Of a stretch of DNA of 64,000 bases, positions 50,510-58,262 are shown in pieces. Under the pieces are notes generated by a model, which was given only the letters and a program-made list of their open reading frames with translations, did no database searches and was not told the origin of the DNA. Positions within the stretch are counted from its first letter, which is position 1. The number at the start of each line of letters is the position of its first letter. Origin of the DNA: Antarctobacter aquimaris (GTDB lineage: Bacteria > Pseudomonadota > Alphaproteobacteria > Rhodobacterales > Rhodobacteraceae); contig NZ_FXYF01000006.1 in assembly GCF_900184945.1 (NCBI RefSeq), forward strand, positions 62,001 through 126,000. The letters run 5' to 3'. Position numbers and translations under genes: made by a program.

Positions 50510-51657
50510 GTCCCCTGACACCGGTGCAGAACGCGGGCCCCTACTACCATTTCCGCAGCCGGACCCGCTATGCGCAGGCGCGGGCGGACCTGCTGGGCTG
50601 GTACATCGCCGAGAGGCGGCCCGATCCGGATGCGCCCTTTAATCTGGCCGCTTTTTCGGCACGGATGTCGCAGGACAGCCCGCTGCTGACGGCCTTGCAG
50701 GCGCGCGGCGACGCCCCCGCGACATTGGGCGCGGCGCTGGCCTACCTGCGCGGCTGCCTGTCGGTGTCCGAACAGACCTGGCCGCAGGCCGAAGGCTTTG
50801 AAACCGCGCTGGCCGGGGTCCTGGCCGGGCGCGAAAGCCCGGATCGGCCGGCCGAACCCGCCCCTGTCACGCCGCCGCCCGAACCGCCTGACGCGGCCTC
50901 TGCCCCCCGCCGTCGACGCCCCCTGCGGCGGCTGGTCCTGCTGCTCCTGCTGCTGGCCGGCGGCTGGATCGGCTGGCGCCTGGCCGAGGTGACGCAGGAA
51001 CGGCTGGCCCTGGCGCAGCGGTTGGACCGAACCCTGCCGGAGTTCGTGGACGCCCTGTCCGGCCTGTCGCTGACGCTGCCGGGCTATGCCTCCAGCTGCC
51101 TCGACCCCCGCACCTACACATGCGACGTCACCGCCCCCGGCCATGCCTATGATACCGAGGTCCGCGCCGACCTGCGCGCCGCCTACGACGGGGCCAATCG
51201 CCTGCTGGCCGGGCTGGCCCCGCTGGCGCAGGAGGGCACGCCCGCCTGGTTCGTCTCGGCCCCCGGCAGCGACTGCCCGCTGGACGGCGCGGATGTGCTG
51301 GACAGCGACCGCGCGCTGGTCGCCGGGCTGTGCCGCTTTCGCGAGCGGCTGACCGAATACACGCTCTGCCTCGAAGGGCACCCGGCGATCACCGAACGCC
51401 AGTGCACCGACCTGCTGCGGTTGGCCATCGCCGACACGCTGTTCGACTGCACCGATTGCCCCGCCCGCCCGGCCAACGTCTTCAACCAGCGGCTGGAATG
51501 GCAGCGCGAGGTGCAGGCGGCGGCAGGGCTTGCGGTGGCGGCGGGACAGATGGCGGCACCGGGGCGGGTGCTGTCCATCGCCTTCCGGCGACTGGAACAG
51601 GACGTCGCCTGGGCGCGCGACACCGGGCAGACCTGGGCCGCAGACCTGCGCCGCTAG
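50506..51657 (+). CDS. Single-span membrane protein of unknown function
   Basis: 383 aa. Residues 1-145 are predicted cytoplasmic, with a Pro-rich stretch (EPAPVTPPPEPPD) and an Arg-rich stop (RRRRPLRR). One helix follows at about 147-167 (LVLLLLLLAGGWIGWRL). The rest (about 170-383) would be periplasmic and has nine or so Cys, including CTDCPARP, consistent with disulphides. No family is recognised. It overlaps the vWA gene (ATGA) and its TAG stop shares the CTAG palindrome with the stop of the convergent membrane-protein gene. It is a likely membrane link for the exported vWA protein. Confidence 0.72.
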   Translation: MSPLTPVQNAGPYYHFRSRTRYAQARADLLGWYIAERRPDPDAPFNLAAFSARMSQDSPLLTALQARGDAPATLGAALAYLRGCLSVSEQTWPQAEGFETALAGVLAGRESPDRPAEPAPVTPPPEPPDAASAPRRRRPLRRLVLLLLLLAGGWIGWRLAEVTQERLALAQRLDRTLPEFVDALSGLSLTLPGYASSCLDPRTYTCDVTAPGHAYDTEVRADLRAAYDGANRLLAGLAPLAQEGTPAWFVSAPGSDCPLDGADVLDSDRALVAGLCRFRERLTEYTLCLEGHPAITERQCTDLLRLAIADTLFDCTDCPARPANVFNQRLEWQREVQAAAGLAVAAGQMAAPGRVLSIAFRRLEQDVAWARDTGQTWAADLRR

Positions 51658-52145
51658 CGCGCCGCCCCTGCCGCCAGCCCCCAGACCGCGCCCAGGACGG
51701 GTACCGCCAGAGGCCACAGCGCCAGCGGCGGCGTCAGGCCCGGCGGGGTCAGCAGGTGCAGAAGACCCAGGTGCAGCACGGCGGCGATCAACCCGGCGAC
51801 GGCGCGCTCTCCAATGGACCCGCCGCCCAGGCATAGCAGCGCCGACAGCACCGCCGCCGCCAGGCAGCCCGCCATGAACATCTGTGCCGGGCCAAACGCA
51901 TCGACCTGCGGCCCCATGGTGAACACCAGCCCGCCCAGCAGCACCGCCAGCGCCGCCGCCGGCACGGCCCGCGCCGCCTGTCCCGGCGCGGCGACTGCCA
52001 GCAGCACGACCAGCGCCGCGAGGCTGCCAAGCCAGCCGCCCGCCCGGAACGGCAAAGGCGCAATCCCCTGCCGCAGCGCCACGAGCCCCAGCAGAGCCAG
52101 CGCCAGCCACCCTGCCCGCAAGGCCCAGGGGCGGACCCACCTCAT
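51654..52145 (-). CDS. Small polytopic membrane protein of unknown function
   Basis: 163 aa, nearly all hydrophobic, with about five predicted helices (for example LRAGWLALALLGLVAL near residue 10 and WLGSLAALVVLLAVAAP near 40). No family is recognised. It starts with an ATGA overlap on the upstream minus-strand gene, so it is the end of a three-gene leftward block of exported or membrane proteins. Convergent with the preceding gene, its TAG stop lies within the same CTAG. The composition and the overlap support a real gene, but codon evidence is limited. Confidence 0.65.
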   Translation of the reverse strand: MRWVRPWALRAGWLALALLGLVALRQGIAPLPFRAGGWLGSLAALVVLLAVAAPGQAARAVPAAALAVLLGGLVFTMGPQVDAFGPAQMFMAGCLAAAVLSALLCLGGGSIGERAVAGLIAAVLHLGLLHLLTPPGLTPPLALWPLAVPVLGAVWGLAAGAAR

Positions 52146-53107
52146 GGCTGCGCCCCCTCGTCCAGCAGGCCCAGCAGCCCTTCCAGTTCCGCCGCGACTT
52201 CCGGCGCGCAGACCGGGCGCGGCGGCTGCATGAAACCGTCCAGCGCGGCGCGCGCCAGGTCGCCCCGGCGCGACAGCACACCCAGGTAGACCTGCGCCGA
52301 TTGCAGGCCCGGCGCGGTCTCCGGCACGCGCAGCTGGCGTGACAGGTACAGCTCCAGGTGCGCCGCCACCCGGGGGCAAGGCTCCAGGTCGGCGATCCGC
52401 GCCAGCGCCGCCAGCAACTGCCGGAACTCCGCGCGGCAGGCTTCGGGCCGGGCAAAGGCGCCCGCCGCACCGCGCAAATGGTCGCCCTGCGCCAGCGCCA
52501 GCCGCAGTTCCAGCGCCAGGGCATTGAAAAACCGCGGCTCGATCTGCGCGGCCTCCTGCGCCAGCACCCGCGCCTCGGCCCCCCGCCCCTCGGCCTCGGC
52601 CTGCAAGGCGCGCAGGAACGGCAGGTCGCTGCGCACGAGGTCCGGCGTTTCGGCCGCCGCCATCACCGCCAAAGCGTCGGCAAAGCGGGGGTCAGCGATC
52701 TGCCCCGCCCGCACCGCCGCCAGCGCCACCTGCAACGCGGCGGCATAGCGCACGACGGGGTCCTCGGACGACATCAGCGGCGCGGCCATCGGCTGGACAC
52801 CGTCGAGGGTCTCGGCCAGCGCGGCCAGCGCCAGCCCCCGGCGCACACCGTCATCGCCCACCGCGATCCCCGGACGGCGCAGAAAGACGGTGTCGGCATA
52901 GGGCTGGTCCGGGCCGCTCTGGCAACCGCGCTCCAGCTGCTCGCGCAGCGGCTGACACAGCGCGCCGCAGCCCGGCTCCTCGGGCGGCTGGACCGGCAGG
53001 GGCACGCAGGGGATCACCCGAAAGGCCGGGCATTGCTGCGCCTGCGCGCCGACGCCCGCCGCCAGCAGCGCCAGGACCGCCGGCAGCACCGCGCGGCGGC
53101 GTCTCAC
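52142..53107 (-). CDS. Exported alpha-helical repeat-like protein of unknown function
   Basis: 321 aa. The start is taken as GTG at 53107, whose GTGA overlaps the stop of the upstream gene. This gives an ideal signal peptide (RRRRAVLPAVLALLAAGVGAQA). The mature protein begins with Cys/Pro-rich QQCPAFRVIPCVPLPVQPPEE. It continues as an Ala/Leu-rich helical chain (YAAALQVALAAVRAGQIADP, ALAVMAAAETPDL), reminiscent of TPR/Sel1-type folds without a clear motif. Cys residues near the N-terminus and middle suggest a periplasmic location. It is in the leftward block of the envelope cluster. Confidence 0.7.
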   Translation of the reverse strand: MRRRRAVLPAVLALLAAGVGAQAQQCPAFRVIPCVPLPVQPPEEPGCGALCQPLREQLERGCQSGPDQPYADTVFLRRPGIAVGDDGVRRGLALAALAETLDGVQPMAAPLMSSEDPVVRYAAALQVALAAVRAGQIADPRFADALAVMAAAETPDLVRSDLPFLRALQAEAEGRGAEARVLAQEAAQIEPRFFNALALELRLALAQGDHLRGAAGAFARPEACRAEFRQLLAALARIADLEPCPRVAAHLELYLSRQLRVPETAPGLQSAQVYLGVLSRRGDLARAALDGFMQPPRPVCAPEVAAELEGLLGLLDEGAQP

Positions 53108-54342
53108 CGGCAGACCTCGACCCCGCTGTCGGCGGGACAGGTCGCCGGGTAGGTCGCGCACAGCAGGCGCGCGCTTTCGTCGGCGCGAGCGCGCTCGGCA
53201 TCGTCCAGCGGCTTGGGCCAGGCCTTTTCGACCGCCTCGACCGCCGGTTCACCCTTCAGCAGGCTGTTGACCAGCACGTTCTGCCGCACCGGCCCCAAGC
53301 CTCCGAACAGCGCATCCTGCTCGATCAGGAAGAACGCCAGGTCGCCATCCGTGGGCAGCGCGGCGCAGGCGGTTTCCTCCGTGGCCGGCGGCGGCGGAGC
53401 GGGTGTTTCGGCATCGCGCAGCACCTCGTCGGTCTTGACCCGGTCGGGCGCGGACAGCAGGGCAAGGAAACGCGTGACCTCGGCGATCGGGTTGCCGGTG
53501 CAGGCGTTCAGGTCGAGGCTGGGCGCGGCCTCGCCCAGCACCTCGGCCGCGCGGGCGTTCAGCCGCTGCGCCGCCGCGCGGCACACGTCGGCGGGCTGCA
53601 CCTCGCGCGCGTCCAGCGCCGCCTGCGCCGCCTCGACCTGCGCCTTCAGCGTGCCGTTCTCGGCCCGCAGCGCCGCGAGGTCGGTCCCAAGCCCGGCGGC
53701 GCGTTCCTCGGCCGCGGTGCACAGCCCGGCGTCCCCGGCATCGCACTGGGCAATCAGCCCCTTGACCTGCTCGCGGTAAAGCCGCGTCTGCCGGTCGAGA
53801 AAGTCGATGCAGCCGGTCAGGGTCAGATTGGCCGAAGCGCAGGTCACCGGCATCCGGTAGTCGCGGACAAAGGCCAGGCAGCGCGCCGCCGGCACATCGT
53901 TCAGCCGGCAATAGGTGTCAAAGGAAAACCCCGCGAGCACGGCCAGGCACTCCTCGGCCGACACGCCGGCCTCGGCGCAGATCGGCGGCAAAGGCACGGC
54001 ATCGGCCTCGGCAGGCGGCGGCGCGGTTGGCGATGGCGCTTCGGCGGCCTCGACGGGATCCCCCTCAGGCGCGAGCACGGGTCCGTCCCCCGCCACAGCG
54101 GCGGGATCGCCATCGGGCGTGACCACAGGATCCCCCGCAGCGACAGGCACGGCGTCCGGTCCCGCCTCCGCCGGCGTCACGACAGGCGGCGCGGCGTCCG
54201 GCAGACTGTCACCCGCCTCCTGCGACAGACCCGGACCCGCCGCCAGCAGGCCGGCCAGCGCGCAGGCCGCCAGAAGGCGCGCGGCCCCTGCCGGCCCCCG
54301 TCCCCGCCACCGGATTTTGTCAGTTTCAAATGAAAAGGGCAT
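53104..54342 (-). CDS. Exported Pro/Ala/Asp-rich coiled-coil protein of unknown function
   Basis: 412 aa. A somewhat long N-region and hydrophobic stretch (LLAACALAGLLAAGPGLS) form a probable signal peptide. Residues about 45-110 are low-complexity (Pro, Ala, Asp, Gly, Val). A Cys-rich part follows (ICAEAGVSAEECLAVLAGFS). The middle has a short coiled coil (TDLAALRAENGTLKAQVEAA, about 225-245). No family is recognised. It heads the leftward block and is divergent from the exported protein at 54406; the short AT-rich gap between them should hold both promoters. The ATG at 54342 has a distant AAGG, so the precise start is uncertain. Confidence 0.7.
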   Translation of the reverse strand: MPFSFETDKIRWRGRGPAGAARLLAACALAGLLAAGPGLSQEAGDSLPDAAPPVVTPAEAGPDAVPVAAGDPVVTPDGDPAAVAGDGPVLAPEGDPVEAAEAPSPTAPPPAEADAVPLPPICAEAGVSAEECLAVLAGFSFDTYCRLNDVPAARCLAFVRDYRMPVTCASANLTLTGCIDFLDRQTRLYREQVKGLIAQCDAGDAGLCTAAEERAAGLGTDLAALRAENGTLKAQVEAAQAALDAREVQPADVCRAAAQRLNARAAEVLGEAAPSLDLNACTGNPIAEVTRFLALLSAPDRVKTDEVLRDAETPAPPPPATEETACAALPTDGDLAFFLIEQDALFGGLGPVRQNVLVNSLLKGEPAVEAVEKAWPKPLDDAERARADESARLLCATYPATCPADSGVEVCR

Positions 54343-54405
54343 TTGCTATTTCTACCTTAGAGGTCATTTTCAAACGGCTTGGTCAATTTGACAAGGATGG
54401 AAGTC
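54343..54405. promoter_or_regulatory. AT-rich divergent promoter region of the envelope cluster
   Basis: This 63-base gap separates two divergent genes for exported proteins and is one of the most AT-rich stretches in the window. It contains a near-palindrome TTTCAAATGAAA just inside the leftward gene's start (about 54328-54339) and CTTG-N10-CAAG (54378-54395). Both promoters must lie here or in the adjacent coding ends. AAGGA at 54393-54397 serves as the Shine-Dalgarno of the rightward gene. Confidence 0.5.
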
Positions 54406-55329
54406 ATGTGCGCAAAATCACTTTGGACCTCTGCGGAGCATGCGCCCCGGGCGGCGCGTTTCGGCGGTGTCTTTCGGTCCCTTGGCGCACTTGCGCTCCT
54501 GTCGATGCTGACCGCCCTGCCCGCCGCCGCCCAGGACAGCGACGATCCCGTTGCGCGCGCCGTGGCCACCTGCCAGCAGGATGACACGCTGGACCGCTGC
54601 CCAAACTATTGCCAGGTGGCCTGCACGTCCACCGGTTTCCTGCTCGACCATACCGACGCCTGCGACGTGGCCATGGCCGCCCTGCCCGACGCGGACGAGG
54701 CCAGCTGCCCGGTGGCCAGCGACGAGGGCATCGTCACGCTCCAGGCCTGCATCGACGAGAAACGCAGCATCCCGCGCGAACCGGGCCGCGTCATCGAACG
54801 CAATCCCGAACGGCTGCGCCTGTTCAACGACTTCTTCTCCGACCGGCCGGACTGCGCCGCCTCCACCATCGCGCTCGAGGCGATGTTCGGCTGCCTCAGC
54901 GGCGAGACCAGCGTCGTGCAGCGCGATTACGAGGCGCTGGGCACGCTGGGCGTCGGTGCCGCACCGCTGACCGCCGACCGGCTGCGCGAACTCGCCTGCG
55001 CCATCGACGAGGACCGGCTGATCGAGATCGACATCGGCGCCTCCTCGCTCAGCGGCCGCGCCACCGAGCTCAGCGACAACCTGGGCGAGGTGTCGTCCTG
55101 CCGCCGCGCCTATGCCCAGTGGCTCGACGACCGCGCCGACACCTTCTGCGCCAGCAGCGATTTCCCCAACTGCGAGGCCGTCATCAGCCTGTTCCAGAGC
55201 GAGCTTCAGAACTCGCTCGACGGGGCAGAGGAACAGAACCGCCAGATCAGCGACGTGGTCGACAACCTCGAACGCGATCTTGGCGCCATTCTCAGCCTGG
55301 CCCTTGTCCCCGTTTCCGCCTGCCAGTGA
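54406..55329 (+). CDS. Exported Cys-rich protein of unknown function
   Basis: 307 aa, starting at the ATG with AAGGA eight bases upstream. A signal peptide follows (LGALALLSMLTALPAAAQ, about residues 26-43). The mature part has at least eleven Cys, such as CPNYCQVAC and CAIDEDRL, and ends in a helical stretch (EEQNRQISDVVDNLERDLGA) that may form a coiled coil. No family is recognised. It begins the third (rightward) block, which continues through the coiled-coil proteins to the ExbB/ExbD-like proteins. The Cys content suggests an oxidising, periplasmic location. Confidence 0.75.
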   Translation: MCAKSLWTSAEHAPRAARFGGVFRSLGALALLSMLTALPAAAQDSDDPVARAVATCQQDDTLDRCPNYCQVACTSTGFLLDHTDACDVAMAALPDADEASCPVASDEGIVTLQACIDEKRSIPREPGRVIERNPERLRLFNDFFSDRPDCAASTIALEAMFGCLSGETSVVQRDYEALGTLGVGAAPLTADRLRELACAIDEDRLIEIDIGASSLSGRATELSDNLGEVSSCRRAYAQWLDDRADTFCASSDFPNCEAVISLFQSELQNSLDGAEEQNRQISDVVDNLERDLGAILSLALVPVSACQ

Positions 55330-55380
55330 CCTGGCGCGCAAGCCCTTGATTTTACTCCAACCCTCATCGGGAGATGTCTC

Positions 55381-55998
55381 ATGATCCGAACCTTTAAAGC
55401 CGCGCTTGGCGCTGCCGCGCTTGCCGCAGGGCTGGCCCTGTCCGGCCCCGTCCTGGCGCAGGACACCGAGGAGATCTCGCTGGCCAAGGTGATCGAGGAC
55501 ATCGCCGCCTCGCGGCAGGACACGCTGAGCCGGATCGACGCGCTGTCGGCGGACATCGACCTGGCCACGATCGAGCTGGCCGAGGCCGACAAGGCCTTTG
55601 ACGCCATGATCGAGACCCTGCGCGCCCATGCCGCCGTGGGCGACCCGGACGGCTCTTACGTCGCCCGCCTGCAGGCGCTCGAAGAGGCCGCCAAGTCCGA
55701 CGCCCAGGCCGCCAAGATCGCCGGTTTCCTCGATTTCGAAGAGGCCTTCCTCGAGGATGCGCAGATCTTCGCGGAACAGCGCGGTACCCTGATCGGCGAA
55801 TTCGAGGCGCTGGAGCGCCGCATCCGCGCCGTCGAGGCCGAGCGCGAGCGCATCGTCTTCCTGATCAAGCTGCGCCGCTACGACCAGATTCAAAAGCTGT
55901 TCGACGAGGCCACCGGCATCATCCAGCAGGGCGCGGACCGCGTCGGCGCGGTCGAGGCGGCGTTGCGGCAGCGCGACCCGAACCTGGTCGAGAACTGA
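55381..55998 (+). CDS. Exported coiled-coil protein of unknown function
   Basis: 205 aa with a signal peptide (AALGAAALAAGLALSGPVLA, then QDTEEI). The mature protein is highly charged and helical, with heptad-like stretches at about 35-75 (IAASRQDTLSRIDALSADID) and 145-175 (FEALERRIRAVEAERERIVF). No Cys is visible. It resembles periplasmic coiled-coil partners such as TolA- or YbgF/CpoB-like helical segments only in composition, not by motif. It is followed three bases later by another small exported helical protein, and then by the ExbB-like gene, so it may be the load that the proton channel works on. GGGAG precedes the ATG. Confidence 0.75.
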   Translation: MIRTFKAALGAAALAAGLALSGPVLAQDTEEISLAKVIEDIAASRQDTLSRIDALSADIDLATIELAEADKAFDAMIETLRAHAAVGDPDGSYVARLQALEEAAKSDAQAAKIAGFLDFEEAFLEDAQIFAEQRGTLIGEFEALERRIRAVEAERERIVFLIKLRRYDQIQKLFDEATGIIQQGADRVGAVEAALRQRDPNLVEN

Positions 55999-56000
55999 AG

Positions 56001-56354
56001 GTGCTCGGGCGGCTTGCCCTTGCCGCGCTGGTGCCCCTCGCGGGTGCCAGCGTCCTGACCTGCGCCGCTGCGGCTCCGGCGCGGGCCGATAGCCATGGCG
56101 CGGCCCAGACCCCGGATGAGACCGCCACCGCCCGCGCCGACCTGCGCGACAAGGCGGTCACGATGCAGGCCCAACTGGCGCTCATCGTCGCCGAACTGGA
56201 CGCCGAGATCGCCACGCAGGAGGACGCCGCCGGCTTCGGCGCCTCCGAAGAGGTCCTGGCCCAGATCGACAGCCTGAAGGCGCGCCGCGACAGCTTTGCC
56301 GACCAACTGGCGCAGGTGCGCGCGCTGATCGCCGACCTGGACAGGGCGCAGTGA
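56001..56354 (+). CDS. Small exported coiled-coil protein of unknown function
   Basis: 117 aa, starting with GTG three bases after the previous stop. A signal peptide (LALAALVPLAGASVLTCAAA) is followed by a helical, charged chain (MQAQLALIVAELDAEIATQE and LAQIDSLKARRDSFADQLAQ) with heptad spacing. There is one Cys in the signal region (TCAAAA); it does not clearly fit a lipobox. It is probably paired with the 205-aa coiled-coil protein upstream. The ExbB-like gene starts one base after its stop. No family is recognised. Confidence 0.7.
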   Translation: MLGRLALAALVPLAGASVLTCAAAAPARADSHGAAQTPDETATARADLRDKAVTMQAQLALIVAELDAEIATQEDAAGFGASEEVLAQIDSLKARRDSFADQLAQVRALIADLDRAQ

Positions 56355-56355
56355 C

Positions 56356-57033
56356 ATGACAGGTCCGGTCGAGGACAGCCCGCCCCCGGCCCGGCCCTGG
56401 CGCAGCGCGCTGATCTGCGCCGCGCTGGTGGCGGTGACGCTGGCGGTGCTGCGCGACCTGGGCCTGGCCGACCCGCAGGCGCTGCTGGAGGCACCAACGG
56501 GCGACACCGGCAGCCCGCTGCTGACCCGCATCACCGGTGATCCGGTGCGGCTGGTCTTTGCCGCGGGCTGCGTCGCCGTCGCCCTCTTTGCGCTGGTCCA
56601 AAGCCTGTCGCTGGCCATCGACGCGCAGCTGGCCCGCGCCCCGCGCGCCCGCGCCGGCCTGCCGACCCTGCCGGCGCAGCTAGTCCGGCTGCTGGCGGGC
56701 CGCCGCCTGCACCCCGGTCACCCCGAACGCCGCCGCATGGACGCGCTGACCCTCGCCACCGAGGGCGACACCCTGGCCGATCCGCTGCGCATGGGGCTGA
56801 CCGCCTTTCCGATGCTGGGGTTTCTCGGCACCGTCGTCGGCCTGTCAGGCGCGATCGAGTCGCTGCCCGCCGCCATCGGCAACCCCGACGCCCTGCAACC
56901 CGTGCTGTCCGAGCTGCACGTCGCCTTTGACACCACGCTGATCGGCCTGGTCGGCGCGCTGATCTGCCTTGCGGGGACCAAGACCATCGACCTCGGCTGG
57001 GACAGGCTGTCGCGCCTCGCCAGCTTGCGATGA
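56356..57033 (+). CDS. MotA/TolQ/ExbB-like proton channel protein
   Basis: 225 aa with four predicted helices: about 16-38 (LICAALVAVTLAVL), 62-88 (LVFAAGCVAVALFALVQSL), 145-166 (AFPMLGFLGTVVGLSGAI) and 192-213 (TTLIGLVGALICLAG). The third and fourth match the conserved TolQ/ExbB/MotA channel region, including the GFLGTVVGL and VAFDTTLIGLVGAL sequences. Family members form a pentamer around two B subunits and use proton flow to move them. The stop overlaps the next gene by ATGA. The two following genes each encode one ExbD/MotB-like candidate. Confidence 0.88.
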   Translation: MTGPVEDSPPPARPWRSALICAALVAVTLAVLRDLGLADPQALLEAPTGDTGSPLLTRITGDPVRLVFAAGCVAVALFALVQSLSLAIDAQLARAPRARAGLPTLPAQLVRLLAGRRLHPGHPERRRMDALTLATEGDTLADPLRMGLTAFPMLGFLGTVVGLSGAIESLPAAIGNPDALQPVLSELHVAFDTTLIGLVGALICLAGTKTIDLGWDRLSRLASLR

Positions 57034-57503
57034 CCGCCCGCCTGCGCCGCAGCCGCCCGCAGGAGCGCGTGCCGGTGCTGGCCATGGTCGATGCCTTTGT
57101 CGGCGGCACGGCGATCCTGCTGATCCTCATCATCCTCGCCAGTAACCAGCAGGAGACGCAGGGCACCCAGCCGCAGGCCGACCTGGTGATGCGCTGCGCC
57201 GGAGGGCTGGTGACGATCACCCCGCCGCCCTGGACCGACCCGCCCCCGGCCGAGGCGCAGGAACCCGAGGCCGCCGCCGATTGGGCCGCCCTGCACCCCC
57301 GTCCGGACCGCCTGCTGCTGAACATCCGGCTGGAGGCCGACGCGCGGGAATACCGCTGCGCCACCCGCTTTCAGCGCGCCGCCGACCAGATGAACGACCT
57401 CACCGACGACACCGCCGCCCGCGACACCACGGCGGCGCGGGCGATCCTGACGGTGACACTGGTGCTGTCCCCGCCGCCCGCCGACACGGAGCCAAGGCCA
57501 TGA
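57030..57503 (+). CDS. ExbD/MotB-like single-span protein (first)
   Basis: 157 aa with a short cytoplasmic end (RRSRPQERVPV), then a single helix MVDAFVGGTAILLILIILAS at residues 19-38. Asp21 sits at the start of the helix, the place of the proton-binding Asp in ExbD, TolR and MotB. The remaining 115 residues would be periplasmic, with two Cys (RCAGG and YRCATRF). The match to ExbD is by layout and neighbouring gene, not by a long sequence motif. It overlaps both neighbours by four bases, a sign of fixed stoichiometry with the ExbB-like and second ExbD-like proteins. Confidence 0.72.
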   Translation: MTARLRRSRPQERVPVLAMVDAFVGGTAILLILIILASNQQETQGTQPQADLVMRCAGGLVTITPPPWTDPPPAEAQEPEAAADWAALHPRPDRLLLNIRLEADAREYRCATRFQRAADQMNDLTDDTAARDTTAARAILTVTLVLSPPPADTEPRP

Positions 57504-58174
57504 GCCCGCTGCGCCTGGGGCGCAAATCCAGACGGGACGCGGAGGCCGACGACAGCTACCAGCTGGACGCCGTGGTGTCGCTGTTCGCCATGATCCTCGT
57601 CATCCTGGTGACCACCGCCGCCGCCTCGGCCATCGGCACCACGCGCTTTGCCTACCGCAGCGAGGACCCGCAGACCGCCCCGGTGCAGCCCGAAAGCCTC
57701 GCCGCCCCCTTCCCGCGGCTGGAGACCTGGATCCTGCGGCAGGGCGCGCTGATGCGGCTGGACTACGACGCCGCCGCGCGCCTTTTGGCCGAAAACATCG
57801 CGCGCGACCCGATGGCCGCCACCGACCCGGCGACCGGCATCGACCTGACGCTGATCCCCAGCCCGACCGAACCCGGCGCCTTCGACACCTTCGAGGTACT
57901 GCTGCCGCCCGGTCCCATCCCGGCCCCCGGCGGGGTGATCGCCGCCATCGTCGACCCGGCCGACGGTGACGCCGTGGCGGCCTGGGCGCGCGGGGCGCAA
58001 CCGGCGCGGATCGCCGTCTTTGGCTCCGGCGTGACGGACCTGCCCGCGCTCAGCGCCGCCGCCGAGGCGGCCGGCCGCCCCGTCACCGTGCTGTTCCTGA
58101 CCGGCAACCAGAAATTCGCGGAACGCCGCACCAGCGCCAGCTTTGGCTTTCGCGGCGTGCTGCGGTCCTACTGA
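57500..58174 (+). CDS. ExbD/MotB-like single-span protein (second)
   Basis: 224 aa. A cytoplasmic end rich in Arg/Lys and acidic residues (LGRKSRRDAEADDSYQ) is followed by one helix, DAVVSLFAMILVILVTTAAA (about 23-42), again with an Asp (Asp23) at its cytoplasmic edge. A periplasmic part of about 175 residues ends in ASFGFRGVLRSY and contains a Rossmann-like stretch (RIAVFGSGVTDLPAL). It is not a simple duplicate of the first ExbD-like protein: the periplasmic parts differ in length and sequence. The ATGA overlap shows it is co-translated with it. This suggests a hetero-dimeric B subunit. Confidence 0.72.
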   Translation: MSPLRLGRKSRRDAEADDSYQLDAVVSLFAMILVILVTTAAASAIGTTRFAYRSEDPQTAPVQPESLAAPFPRLETWILRQGALMRLDYDAAARLLAENIARDPMAATDPATGIDLTLIPSPTEPGAFDTFEVLLPPGPIPAPGGVIAAIVDPADGDAVAAWARGAQPARIAVFGSGVTDLPALSAAAEAAGRPVTVLFLTGNQKFAERRTSASFGFRGVLRSY

Positions 58175-58262
58175 GCGCGCTTTCACCATTCCGCCAAACT
58201 CTGTTTTGAAATCATGCGCCAAAGACCTTACATTTGGTCTCAGGCCATTTCGGGAGACCGCC

